The notes beneath the pieces were generated by a model that was not told the origin of the DNA, did not search any database, and saw only the letters and a list, made by a program, of their open reading frames with translations. Below are positions 42,857 through 52,919 of a stretch of DNA of 64,000 bases, one piece after another. The DNA comes from Nocardia neocaledoniensis (lineage in GTDB: Bacteria > Actinomycetota > Actinomycetes > Mycobacteriales > Mycobacteriaceae). Every line of letters begins with the position of its first letter. Positions within the stretch are counted from its first letter, which is position 1. The stretch lies in contig NZ_QGTL01000010.1 of the NCBI RefSeq assembly GCF_003182135.1, positions 62,001 to 126,000 of the forward strand, written 5' to 3'. Position numbers and translations under genes: made by a program.

Positions 42857-44650
42857 TCAGGAATACACCTTCTCCACGTCCTCCGCGTACTTCTTCATGA
42901 CCTCCGCCCGCCGCAGCGACAGCTTCGGGGTCAGCTCACCGGTCGCCTCGGTCCAGTCGACCGGAAGGATTCGAACCTTCTTGACGGCCTCCGCACGGGA
43001 CACCGACTTGTTCGTTTCGGCGACGGCGGCGTCGATCTCCGCGACGAGATCCGGGTGCTCGATCAGCGTCTCCAGCGGTGTGCCCGCCGGCAGTCCGTGC
43101 CGCTGCGCCCAGTCGGGAACCACCTCTGGATCGAGTGTGAGCAGTGCTCCGATGAAGGGGCGACCGTCGCCGACCACCATCGCCTGGCCGATCAGCGGAT
43201 GCGCGCGCAGTGCGTCCTCGAGCAGGCCCGGTGAGACATTCTTGCCGCCGGCGGTCACCAGGATCTCCTTCTTGCGGCCGGTGATTGTCAGGTAGCCGTC
43301 ACGGTCGATGGCTCCGAGATCGCCGGTACGGAACCAGCCGTCGGTGAAGGCCGCCGCGGTGGCGTCGGGGTTCTGCCAGTACTCGCCGAAGACCACGGGT
43401 CCGCGCAGCAGCAGTTCGCCGTCGTCGGCGATGCGGATGGCGTGGCCCTCGGTCGGGCGGCCGACCGTGCCGACCCGGGTGTTGCCCGGCGTGTTCACGG
43501 TGATCGCCGCGGTCGTCTCGGTGAGGCCGTAGCCCTCGTAGATCGGGACGCCGACGCCGCGGAAGAAATGGCCGAGCCGGGCGCCGAGCGGTCCGCCGCC
43601 GGAGACCGCGGCCGTGCACTGGCCGCCGAGCGCGGCGCGCAGCTGCCCGTACACGAGCTTGTCGAACAGGGCGTGCTCGAGTCTGCGCAGGAGGCCGGGC
43701 CCGCCGTGGTCCAGTGCCTCGCTCCAGGCGATCGCGGCCTCGGTCGCGCGGTCGAAGATCCAGCCCTTGCCGCCCGCGTGCGCCTTCTGCTTGGCGCCGT
43801 GGAAGACCTTCTCGAAGACGCGCGGCACGGCCAGGATGAAATGCGGCCGGAAACTGCCGAACTGATCGACGAGGGTGGACCAGTCCGAGCTGAACGCGAC
43901 GACGACCTTGGCGTCGAGAGCGGCCAGGGTGACCGCCCGCGCGAAGACGTGCGCGAGCGGCAGGAACATGAGGGTCTTGTTGCCGTCGGTGACGAAATCG
44001 CTCAGGGCGATGCGGTCGGATTTCGACTCCGCGTAGAGGTTCGCGTGGGTGAGCAGGACGCCTTTGGGGCGGCCTGTCGTGCCGGAGGTGTAGATGAGGG
44101 TGGCGGGCGAGCTCGCGCCGACCTCGGCGCGGCGCGTGTGCACGGCGTTGTCGTCGAGGTCGGCGCCGCGCCGGGTGAGTTCGCCGATCATGTCCTGGTC
44201 GATCTGCAGGATCTCGCGCAGGGCTGGCAGGTCGTCGAGGGGGATCTGGTCGATGATCGCGCGGTGCTTGTCGCTGTCGACGACGAGCAGCTGGGTGGCG
44301 GAGTCCTGCAGGATCCACCTGGCCTGTTCGGCGGCGGAGCTGTCGTAGATGGCGACGGTGCAGCCGCCCGCGGCCCAGATGGCGTGGTCGAGCACGATCC
44401 ACTCGTACCGGGTGGGCGCCATGATGGCGACCCGGTCGCCGAAGGCGATGCCCGAGGCGATGAGGCCCCTGGCGACCCCGGTGACCGTGCGGGCGAACTC
44501 GGCGGCGGTGACGTCGGCCAGGTCGCCGTGGTCGGTCGCGACCTGGAACAGCACCGTGTCCGGGGTCTGCTCCGCGTGCCGGAACACGCTGTCGGAATTG
44601 TTCGCGTGTTCCGGAATGGTGTAGGAAGCCGGGGCTTCGAACTCGCGCAT
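42857..44650 (-). CDS. Long-chain fatty acyl-CoA/AMP ligase, FadD15-like
   Basis: 597 residues. ATP-binding motif LIYTSGTTGRPKGVLL near residue 190, the A5 motif IYEGYGLTETTAA, TGDLGAIDRDGYLTITGRKKEI near residue 450 and a lysine-rich C-terminus complete an acyl-activating enzyme. It activates fatty acids to acyl-CoA through an acyl-adenylate. The overall length and VFARAVTLAALDAKVVVAFS-type insert resemble mycobacterial FadD15. It lies 39 bases after the YhgE-like gene and is probably in the same operon, and is followed by a strong hairpin at 42807. Confidence 0.92.
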   Translation of the reverse strand: MREFEAPASYTIPEHANNSDSVFRHAEQTPDTVLFQVATDHGDLADVTAAEFARTVTGVARGLIASGIAFGDRVAIMAPTRYEWIVLDHAIWAAGGCTVAIYDSSAAEQARWILQDSATQLLVVDSDKHRAIIDQIPLDDLPALREILQIDQDMIGELTRRGADLDDNAVHTRRAEVGASSPATLIYTSGTTGRPKGVLLTHANLYAESKSDRIALSDFVTDGNKTLMFLPLAHVFARAVTLAALDAKVVVAFSSDWSTLVDQFGSFRPHFILAVPRVFEKVFHGAKQKAHAGGKGWIFDRATEAAIAWSEALDHGGPGLLRRLEHALFDKLVYGQLRAALGGQCTAAVSGGGPLGARLGHFFRGVGVPIYEGYGLTETTAAITVNTPGNTRVGTVGRPTEGHAIRIADDGELLLRGPVVFGEYWQNPDATAAAFTDGWFRTGDLGAIDRDGYLTITGRKKEILVTAGGKNVSPGLLEDALRAHPLIGQAMVVGDGRPFIGALLTLDPEVVPDWAQRHGLPAGTPLETLIEHPDLVAEIDAAVAETNKSVSRAEAVKKVRILPVDWTEATGELTPKLSLRRAEVMKKYAEDVEKVYS

Positions 44651-44689
44651 CAGTGCCCTTCCACGTGGGGTGATTAGTCGGTGGGTGCG

Positions 44690-45985
44690 CTACCGCGCGG
44701 TCGCCAGCTCGCGGCGGTGGTCCAGACCGAGGCGGTACAGGCCGCGCAGGTCGTAGGTGTGGGTGGCGACGGCGCCGAGCACCAGGCCGATCGCGAGGCC
44801 GAGCAGGGTCATCCAGAGGCCCTGGCTCAGACCGGCTTCGAGGCGGCCGTCGAAGAACAGGATGGCGCGCACGGCGAGGTAGATCTGGTGCATGGGTTCG
44901 AACACGGCCAGGTCGGCGATCCAGCGCGGGGTGGCTTCCAGCGGGATGGTGCCCGAGGACGAGGGGATGCCGAGGACGACGAACACGATGAGGTTGATCA
45001 TCAGTCCGGCGGTGCCGAAGGCGGCCATCACCGACAGGCCGGTGACCGCGATGGCGATGATCGCCAGGGTGCCGTAGAGGAACAGCAGCAGGGGTCGTTC
45101 GATCGACATGTCGAGCAGTGCGCCGACCGCGAGGAAGGCGGCGGAGGCCAGGGGTGCGCTGATGGCGGCGATCCCCCACTTGATGAGCAGGGTCCGCCAG
45201 CGGCTGATCTTGGCGGGTGTGGTCGGTTTGTGCCACGGCCCGTATTCGGCGGGGACGAAGCCGAGGGAGCCGTCGACGAGGGAGTTGATCATCATCGCGC
45301 CGCTGAAGCCGACGATCAGCAGGACGAGGGTGTAGAAGAACGCGGCCAGGCCTTGGCCGGTGCCTTCGGGCAGCGGGTGGTAAGCGGTGACGACGACGTC
45401 GATGGGCTGGCTGAGCTGCAGTCGCGCGGCGCCGCTGAGCGGCGTGGCGCCGACGGCAGCGCCGACCTGCTCGGTGAGCTGGGTGCCGACGGTGGTGTTG
45501 ACCTGGGTCATGGCCTGGTCGGCGATGGTCTGCATGATCTGGGCGGCGAGGGTGCCCGCGCGCGGGTTGGTCTGCACGGTGATGATCGGGCGTTCGACGT
45601 CGCCGGGGACGATCGAGGCGGCGCCGAGGATGGCGACGCGTTTGGTGAAGTCGCCGGGGATGACGATCGCGCCGTAGACCTCGCCGTTCTGCAGCTGCCG
45701 CTGGGCTTCGTTGAGGCCGAGGGGGCGCAGGTCGATCTTGTCGGCGGGGATGTTCTCCCCCAGCGCGGTGGTGATCTGGTCGCCGAGGTTGGTGGGTGTG
45801 CCGGCGAGGGTGTCGCCGACGTCCTGGTTGACCATGGCGATCGGGAAGTCGTGCAGGTGCTTCTCGGGGTCGGCGGTGTAGCCGAGGTACATGGTTCCCA
45901 GGAGCGCGGCCAGCACGGTGACGAGCGTGATGGGGGCGAACCAGGCGCGCAGGGGCATGCTGCGCTGCGGCGTGTTGTCTGTCAT
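44690..45985 (-). CDS. YhgE/Pip-type membrane protein (ABC-2-like)
   Basis: 431 residues from ATG 45985; the start lies only about 10 bases after the -10 of a clear promoter, so the in-frame TTG at 45997 cannot be used if that promoter is active. The N-terminal membrane helix, a large extracytoplasmic domain (AMVNQDVGDTLAGTPTNLGDQI), and about five helices in the C-terminal part (FFYTLVLLIVGFSGAMMI onward) match the YhgE/Pip family, which includes phage-infection receptors and ESX- or export-associated proteins. It has no ATPase partner nearby. It is divergent from a TetR gene that probably represses it, and followed by the FadD15-like ligase. Confidence 0.88.
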   Translation of the reverse strand: MTDNTPQRSMPLRAWFAPITLVTVLAALLGTMYLGYTADPEKHLHDFPIAMVNQDVGDTLAGTPTNLGDQITTALGENIPADKIDLRPLGLNEAQRQLQNGEVYGAIVIPGDFTKRVAILGAASIVPGDVERPIITVQTNPRAGTLAAQIMQTIADQAMTQVNTTVGTQLTEQVGAAVGATPLSGAARLQLSQPIDVVVTAYHPLPEGTGQGLAAFFYTLVLLIVGFSGAMMINSLVDGSLGFVPAEYGPWHKPTTPAKISRWRTLLIKWGIAAISAPLASAAFLAVGALLDMSIERPLLLFLYGTLAIIAIAVTGLSVMAAFGTAGLMINLIVFVVLGIPSSSGTIPLEATPRWIADLAVFEPMHQIYLAVRAILFFDGRLEAGLSQGLWMTLLGLAIGLVLGAVATHTYDLRGLYRLGLDHRRELATAR

Positions 45986-45995
45986 GGCACTGGTC

Positions 45996-46024
45996 AATGT
46001 AGTCAGCGACTACAAAGTAGTCAA
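45996..46024 (-). promoter_or_regulatory. Promoter of YhgE operon with TetR operator in the spacer
   Basis: On the reverse strand TTGACT (46019-46024), 17 bases, then TACATT (45996-46001) form a near-consensus promoter. The palindrome GTAGTC-AGC-GACTAC (45999-46013) fills the spacer and -10, with a third GTAGTC at 46017-46022. The TetR at 46064 is the obvious occupant; bound there it would exclude RNA polymerase. The start codon lies about 10 bases from the -10, so the transcript is nearly leaderless. Confidence 0.7.
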
Positions 46025-46063
46025 TGCAAACATTCGCCGCGTGTCGGATATCCTGCTTGCACC

Positions 46064-46654
46064 ATGTCCCTGCACTCGCGCTATCACCACGGAGACCTCC
46101 GCGCCGCCCTGCTGCAGCACGCCGAGAAGGCGTTGCGCGTCGTCGGCGCGGACGGGTTGTCGCTACGTCAGCTGGCCCGCGACACCGGCGTCAGTCACGC
46201 GGCGCCGAGCAGGCATTTCCGCGACAAGCAGGCCCTCCTGGATGCCCTGGCCGTCACCGGGCTGGAGCGGCTCGGTGAGTGCTTCGAACAGGCCGCGACC
46301 GACGGCCCGATCGCGACCCGCCTGCAGACCCTGGCCCGCGCGTATCTGCGCTTCGCCGTGGACAATCCGGAACTGCTGCCCCTGATGTTCGCGCGCAGGC
46401 AGGCCTCCACCGCGACGGAGATCCAGGAGGCCGCCGACCGCGCTTTCGCCGTCCCGATCGCCCTCATCGCCGAGGGTCAGGCGGCCGGCGAGATCGTCCC
46501 CGGCGATCCCCGGCGCCTCGGCGTCACCGCGATGGCGGCCCTGCAGGGCCTGGCCGCCTTCATCGGCTCGGGCTACACCGCCGACTACGACTCCGAACAA
46601 CTCCTCGACGACCTCGTCGGCCACCTCACCCTGGGCCTACTCCCCCGCTCCTGA
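46064..46654 (+). CDS. TetR-family transcriptional regulator
   Basis: 196 residues from ATG 46064. The start YHHGDLRAALLQHAEKALRVVGADGLSLRQLARDTGVSHAAPSRHFRDKQALLDALA in outline is the TetR HTH domain, followed by a helical TetR_C-type domain (residues 80-190). A longer open frame runs upstream on the same strand across the YhgE gene and is a shadow. No ribosome binding site is obvious, suggesting a leaderless message. It is divergent from the YhgE-FadD15 unit and probably its repressor. Confidence 0.9.
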   Translation: MSLHSRYHHGDLRAALLQHAEKALRVVGADGLSLRQLARDTGVSHAAPSRHFRDKQALLDALAVTGLERLGECFEQAATDGPIATRLQTLARAYLRFAVDNPELLPLMFARRQASTATEIQEAADRAFAVPIALIAEGQAAGEIVPGDPRRLGVTAMAALQGLAAFIGSGYTADYDSEQLLDDLVGHLTLGLLPRS

Positions 46655-46666
46655 GCGGTGTCCGTG

Positions 46667-47449
46667 TCAGTTGGTGCCCGCGAGGATGATCGGGCGGTCG
46701 TAGCGGGGTTGGGTGGGGCGGTTGCTGTGCGGGAACAGTGCGCGGTAGCGGTCGACATCGGTGAAGGCGACCGGGCTGGGGTCGCGCAGGACGATCCAGG
46801 CGACGCCCTCGGTGCACGGCGGGGTGGTCAGCGAGCCTTCGTAGCGGAAGTGGGTGCGGTTGTCCGGCAGGAAGGCACGCGGATAGATGTTGCTGAGCGT
46901 CCTGGTGGCGCCGACCCGGTCGGGGGCGGCGGTGAGGACTGCGGTGAGTGGGGCCGGGTCGGTCTGCGCGCGCAGCAGCACCGCGAGCACCGCGAGGCGT
47001 CCGGCCTGGTCGGCGTGCACGAGGTGCAGTTCCATGGCGGCCTCGGCGCCGTCGACGGTGTGCTCGCTGGGTAGGTGGAAGTGGTACTGGCGCAACGAGA
47101 ACGGGGTGCCGTCCACGATGATCCGGTTGCCGGAGTCCGCGGGCACGTCGGCTTGGACGGCATGGCCGTTGTTGGTGAGGGCGGCGGTCGGGATCGGCCG
47201 GTAGTCGATCTCGATGTGGTCGGCGGTGTGCGTCTCCGTGGCGCCGGGAAGGTCGACGGGCGATTGGGCGTGGCCGTTTCGGCAGGTCGCGTACTGCTTG
47301 TCGAGATCGGCCCAGTGGTCGGGGCCTTCGCGATCGTAGTCCCAGTGCGCGGGGCCGGCGGCGGGATCGGCGCCACCACACCCGGCGACGGCGAGCAGGG
47401 CGAGGGCGGCCAGCGCCCCTCGGCGGTTCAGTACGGTTCGATGCGACAC
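46667..47449 (-). CDS. Alpha-class carbonic anhydrase lipoprotein
   Basis: 260 residues. The N-terminal signal with lipobox LAVAGC (lipidated C24) places it on the outer face of the cell membrane. The zinc ligands of alpha carbonic anhydrases are present: H122 and H124 in QYHFHLPSEH and H141 in MELHLVH; the substrate region LTTPPCTEGVAWIV follows. It interconverts CO2 and bicarbonate outside the cell and might help CO2 supply to the RuBisCO encoded 40 kb away, though no operon link exists. The 3' end faces the TetR gene with 12 bases between. Confidence 0.92.
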   Translation of the reverse strand: MSHRTVLNRRGALAALALLAVAGCGGADPAAGPAHWDYDREGPDHWADLDKQYATCRNGHAQSPVDLPGATETHTADHIEIDYRPIPTAALTNNGHAVQADVPADSGNRIIVDGTPFSLRQYHFHLPSEHTVDGAEAAMELHLVHADQAGRLAVLAVLLRAQTDPAPLTAVLTAAPDRVGATRTLSNIYPRAFLPDNRTHFRYEGSLTTPPCTEGVAWIVLRDPSPVAFTDVDRYRALFPHSNRPTQPRYDRPIILAGTN

Positions 47450-47556
47450 CGGCGCGACTCCTCGGTCCAGGGCTGCGCGGCCGGCCCCGGTCGCGGGCGG
47501 TCACGCTCTCGGCGCACGCGAGATCAGCGCGGCACCGACCAACTCTGGAACGTCCG

Positions 47557-47569
47557 ATTCGTACCGAAT
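47557..47569. promoter_or_regulatory. ATTCG-TAC-CGAAT palindrome upstream of the carbonic anhydrase
   Basis: A perfect 5-3-5 inverted repeat about 110 bases upstream of the gene at 47449, in a 221-base gap (47450-47670). Possible operator; the binder is unknown. Confidence 0.35.
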
Positions 47570-47670
47570 ATCCCTCTGGGGCAGGCGATTTCGCGTGCGA
47601 GAACCTCAGGCTAGGCCGGTGGGCGCGGCCGGTACCAGGGGTGACGGCGGCGAGATGCGTCACATCGAGT

Positions 47671-47706
47671 GCCCCTCCCCCGCGATCTTTCGTCCGAGGG
47701 AGGGGC
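47671..47706 (-). terminator. Hairpin after the UvrA-like gene
   Basis: GCCCCTCCC (47671-47679) and GGGAGGGGC (47698-47706) pair around an 18-base loop. It starts 8 bases past the stop of the gene at 47714 on the reverse strand and is a likely intrinsic terminator. Confidence 0.6.
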
Positions 47707-47713
47707 GGCCCGG

Positions 47714-50098
<2,385 letters not shown>

Positions 50099-50151
50099 GG
50101 GTCTCCTAGGTCGTTCGGCGTCGCCGGTCGATCGTAGCGGCGGGGTCCGAC

Positions 50152-50562
50152 TTACTTGGCCTGCTGAATTCGGATCATGTTGCCCGCGGGATCGCGGAAG
50201 GCGCAGTCGCGCACGCCGTAGGGCTGGTCGGTGGGTTCCTGCACGACCTCGATGTCGCCGGCCTGGAGCTTGGCGAAGAGGCCGTCGAGGTCTTCGGTGG
50301 CAAGGTTGACGCCGGCGTAGGTGCCCTTGGCCATCATCTCGGTGATGACGCGGCGTTCCTCGTCGGTGATGCCGGGGTCGGCGGCCGGCGGATGCAGCAC
50401 GATGGCGGTGTCGGGCTGGTTCTCCGGGCCCACGGTGATCCAGCGCAGGCCGTTGTAGCCGACATCGTTGCGGACCTCGAACCCGAGCGCGTCGCGGTAG
50501 AAGGCGAGGGCGGCGTCGGGGTCGTCGTGGGGCAGGTAGGTCTGGTGAATGGTGATGTTCAT
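50152..50562 (-). CDS. VOC (glyoxalase/bleomycin-resistance) family protein
   Basis: 136 residues from ATG 50562 (an in-frame GTG at 50571 is possible). The opening ITIHQTYLPHDDPDAALAFYRDALGFEVRNDV and later GMT-like motifs are typical of vicinal-oxygen-chelate proteins; the fold pairs two beta-alpha-beta-beta-beta units. Metal ligands are H7 or H13 region and a glutamate late in the sequence, not certain. It follows the AraC gene by 10 bases on the same strand, so the AraC protein probably regulates it. The substrate is unknown. Confidence 0.85.
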   Translation of the reverse strand: MNITIHQTYLPHDDPDAALAFYRDALGFEVRNDVGYNGLRWITVGPENQPDTAIVLHPPAADPGITDEERRVITEMMAKGTYAGVNLATEDLDGLFAKLQAGDIEVVQEPTDQPYGVRDCAFRDPAGNMIRIQQAK

Positions 50563-50572
50563 GGCGACCACG

Positions 50573-51016
50573 CTAACGGCCGCTGATGGTCGGTGCTTCT
50601 CGATTCCTGATCGGTCTGGTCACCTTCTTGGCCACGCACGACGGCATGCCCTCGGTGGCTTCGGCTTGTTGCTGCCGGTAGACGCTGGGCGGCACGCCGA
50701 CGAGTTCGGTGAAGCGGGTGCTGAAGGTACCCAGCGAGGACGAGCCGACGGCGAAGCACACCTCGGTGACGCTCATGTCGCCGCGCCGCAGCAGCGCCAT
50801 GGCGCGTTCGATGCGGCGGGTCATCAGGTAGGAGTACACGGATTCGCCGTAGGCGGCCCGGAACTGCCTGCTCAGATGCCCCGCGGAGAGGTGGACGCCG
50901 CGGGCGAGCGCTTCGACGTCGAGGGGCTGGGCGTATTCGCGGTCGATCCGGTCACGCACGCGCCGGAGCAGCGCGAGATCCCTGAGGTGCTGGGGCCGGT
51001 CCGGTGTGCTGGTCAC
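50573..51016 (-). CDS. AraC-family regulator (short, HTH only)
   Basis: 147 residues, little more than the DNA-binding domain. Two helix-turn-helix motifs appear (VEALARGVHLSAGHLSRQFRAAYGES and VTEVCFAVGSSSLGTFSTRFTELVGVPPS in outline). There is no sensor domain, so a ligand would have to act on the short N-terminus or through another protein. It is co-transcribed with the VOC gene (10-base gap). Short AraC proteins paired with a glyoxalase-like gene are common in actinobacteria. Confidence 0.88.
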   Translation of the reverse strand: MTSTPDRPQHLRDLALLRRVRDRIDREYAQPLDVEALARGVHLSAGHLSRQFRAAYGESVYSYLMTRRIERAMALLRRGDMSVTEVCFAVGSSSLGTFSTRFTELVGVPPSVYRQQQAEATEGMPSCVAKKVTRPIRNREAPTISGR

Positions 51017-51058
51017 CTGCGTGATCGTCTCATGACGGGGCGGATTCGCCCAGCCCGG

Positions 51059-51475
51059 TTACCGCTCAGCGATCGTGTCGGCGCCGCGGGCGGCGGCGAT
51101 CCGAGCGCGGAAGTGCGGGCAGCTGCGGAAGTCCTCGGCGTCGCAGTCGAGGACGTGGGCGACCGCGTCGAGGGCGGCCCTGGTGCGGGCCAGCTGTTCG
51201 GTGAGGCGGGTGTGGTGTTCGCGCAACACCTGGGTGCGGGTGGCCCGGTCGGGTGTCCCCGCGAACAACAGGGCCAGATCGTCCAGGGACAGGCCCGCCT
51301 TCTTGCCGAGGACGATCATGGCGATGGTGTCGAGGTCGGTGTCGCGATAGCGGCGGCGGCCCGCGGCGTCGCGGTCGGGGCTGAGCAGACCGCAGTCCTC
51401 CCAGTGCCGCAGCACGTGGGCACCGAGACCGAAGTGGGCCGCCGCCGCGCCGATCGTGAAGTGGGAGCCCGTCAT
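51059..51475 (-). CDS. MerR-family transcriptional regulator
   Basis: 138 residues. The N-terminal MerR domain (FTIGAAAAHFGLGAHVLRHWEDCGLLSPDRDAAGRRRYRDTD in outline) is followed by a long dimerisation helix and a short C-terminus with two cysteines (C119 and C127 region, DCDAEDFRSCPHF). The cysteines could bind a metal or sense redox. It is the second gene after the methyltransferase (10-base gap), and a MerR-type operator precedes that gene, so autoregulation is likely. Confidence 0.88.
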   Translation of the reverse strand: MTGSHFTIGAAAAHFGLGAHVLRHWEDCGLLSPDRDAAGRRRYRDTDLDTIAMIVLGKKAGLSLDDLALLFAGTPDRATRTQVLREHHTRLTEQLARTRAALDAVAHVLDCDAEDFRSCPHFRARIAAARGADTIAER

Positions 51476-51485
51476 TCGTCGAAGC

Positions 51486-52031
51486 CTAGGCGGTGGCGTG
51501 GTAACGGGTGACGATCGCGAGCGGATGCCACGGCAGGCGGACGGCGGTGGGGCGCACGGCGCCGAAGTGCGCGCTCAGCGCGCGTCGGTTCGCGGCGGTG
51601 CGGGCGAAGCGGAAGTCGTAGACGGCGAGTGTGCCGCCGGGTGCCAGGACGCGGCGCAGTTCACGGGCGGCGGCGTCGAGGTCGGGCCATTCGTGCATGC
51701 TCAGGCTGGACACGACCACGTCGAGGCTTGCGTCGGGGTATGGCAGCTCGCGCACGTCGGCGACGGCGAGCTCGACCGGATGGCCGGTGAGGTTGCGGTG
51801 GGCGATCTCGATCATGTGCGGGGACAGGTCGATGCCGTGCAGGCGCAGGTCGGGTCGGCGCTCGGCCAGGCGGGACAGCAGCCGTCCCGGCCCGGTACCG
51901 ATGTCGGTGACGGCGGCACCGGGATCGGTCGCGGTGTCGATGTCGGCGGCGATGCGCCGGTAGAGGCTGCCGAGCAGGCGGGTGGCGCGGCGGTCGTAGC
52001 CGAGGCTCGCGGCGTGGTCGAAAGTGGTCAT
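51486..52031 (-). CDS. Class I SAM-dependent methyltransferase
   Basis: 181 residues. Motif I VTDIGTGPGRLLSRLA, the acidic residue of motif II in LHGIDLSP, and DVVVSSLSMHEW of motif IV identify a small SAM-binding Rossmann methyltransferase. The substrate is unknown; the close link to a MerR gene and its operator suggests a role in tolerance to a small compound. It is the first gene of a two-gene unit. Confidence 0.88.
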   Translation of the reverse strand: MTTFDHAASLGYDRRATRLLGSLYRRIAADIDTATDPGAAVTDIGTGPGRLLSRLAERRPDLRLHGIDLSPHMIEIAHRNLTGHPVELAVADVRELPYPDASLDVVVSSLSMHEWPDLDAAARELRRVLAPGGTLAVYDFRFARTAANRRALSAHFGAVRPTAVRLPWHPLAIVTRYHATA

Positions 52032-52036
52032 GGGTT

Positions 52037-52081
52037 CACGGTGCCGCTTCAGGTCGACCTGAAGTCAAGGGCGGCACCGTG
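52037..52081. promoter_or_regulatory. MerR operator and promoter nested inside a larger inverted repeat
   Basis: CTTCAGGTCGACCTGAAG (52047-52064) is a perfect 18-base palindrome directly beside AGTCAA (52063-52068), the reverse-strand -35 TTGACT of the methyltransferase. Outside it, CACGGTGCCGC (52037-52047) and GCGGCACCGTG (52071-52081) are perfect complements. The inner element fits a MerR operator; the outer stem could also terminate the upstream gene ending at 52084. Confidence 0.6.
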
Positions 52082-52083
52082 GT

Positions 52084-52869
52084 TCACACCGGACGCAGGA
52101 CGACGATGCCCGGGGTGGTGCGCACGTAGTCGGCCAGCGGGGTGTCCACGACCCGGTATTCGGCGAGGGAGGAGGCGTTGCGGAAGACCGGGCCGCCGGG
52201 AGTGTGCACGACGAGTCCGACATGGGTGACATCCAGGCCCGTGTCGGGCGAGTAGGCGCCGAGGAAGTCGCCGGTGCGCAGGCCCGCGAGCACTGCCCCG
52301 TCGACCGCGGCGGCGGGGATGTGGGTGACGGCGCGGTCGACGACGGGAATGCCGGGCAGATAGGTGCCGCCGTCGCCCTTGGCGTTGAGCCGCTTGGTGA
52401 CGGTGACCGCGGCCGGGCTCAGGCTCGCGGTGATGTCGGTGGCGGCGCGGCGCCCGGTGGCGGCCCAGTCGGTGAAGAAATGCTTGCGCTGGGCGAATTC
52501 GACGCGGCTGTCGACGTAGCGGGTGGCGAGCAGGTTGGCGACGAACTGGTCGCGGTCCGCCGAGTGGGAGGCGGCCTCGAGGTAGTCGAGGTAGGTGAAG
52601 CAGTCGACGCGGCGCAGGTCGATGACGAGTTGTTCGGGTTCGGTGGCCGATCCGACGAGCATGTTCGCGCCGTAGGGGGTATCGAGCAGGCGGGCGCCGA
52701 GGCGGGCGAGCAGTTCGCCGCGGTCGATGTCGCCCGCTTCCGCTCGCACGGCCAGGAGTTCGTCGATCTTGCGGCTGGTGGTGTCGTCCAAAGTCGGGGC
52801 GGCCGAGGCGGGTGCGGTGGCGCCGAGGAGGGCGGCGAGCACGAACAGGATCGGGACGATGATGCGCAA
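52084..52869 (-). CDS. DUF1460-family secreted protein (amidase-like)
   Basis: 261 residues from TTG 52869, chosen for a GGAGG site four bases before it and because a signal peptide then begins at once (RIIVPILFVLAALLGATAPASA). Upstream ATG-led frames give an arginine-rich N-terminus that is clearly non-coding. LLDTPYGANMLVG, VDCFTYLDYLEAA and GDFLGAYSPDTGLDVTHVGLVV match DUF1460, an NlpC-like family with catalytic Cys in VDCFTY and His in DVTHVG, thought to act on peptidoglycan. The product is probably exported. Confidence 0.75.
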   Translation of the reverse strand: MRIIVPILFVLAALLGATAPASAAPTLDDTTSRKIDELLAVRAEAGDIDRGELLARLGARLLDTPYGANMLVGSATEPEQLVIDLRRVDCFTYLDYLEAASHSADRDQFVANLLATRYVDSRVEFAQRKHFFTDWAATGRRAATDITASLSPAAVTVTKRLNAKGDGGTYLPGIPVVDRAVTHIPAAAVDGAVLAGLRTGDFLGAYSPDTGLDVTHVGLVVHTPGGPVFRNASSLAEYRVVDTPLADYVRTTPGIVVLRPV

Positions 52870-52919
52870 GACGCCTCCAGCAGCCGACGGACGATCGGTG
52901 TCCACCGTAGCGTGACGGT

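Noticed and set aside
42492..43295. 267-codon + frame across the gap and the FadD15-like gene
   Set aside because: Most of it is antisense to the well-supported ligase, and its translation is Ser/Arg-rich without a family.
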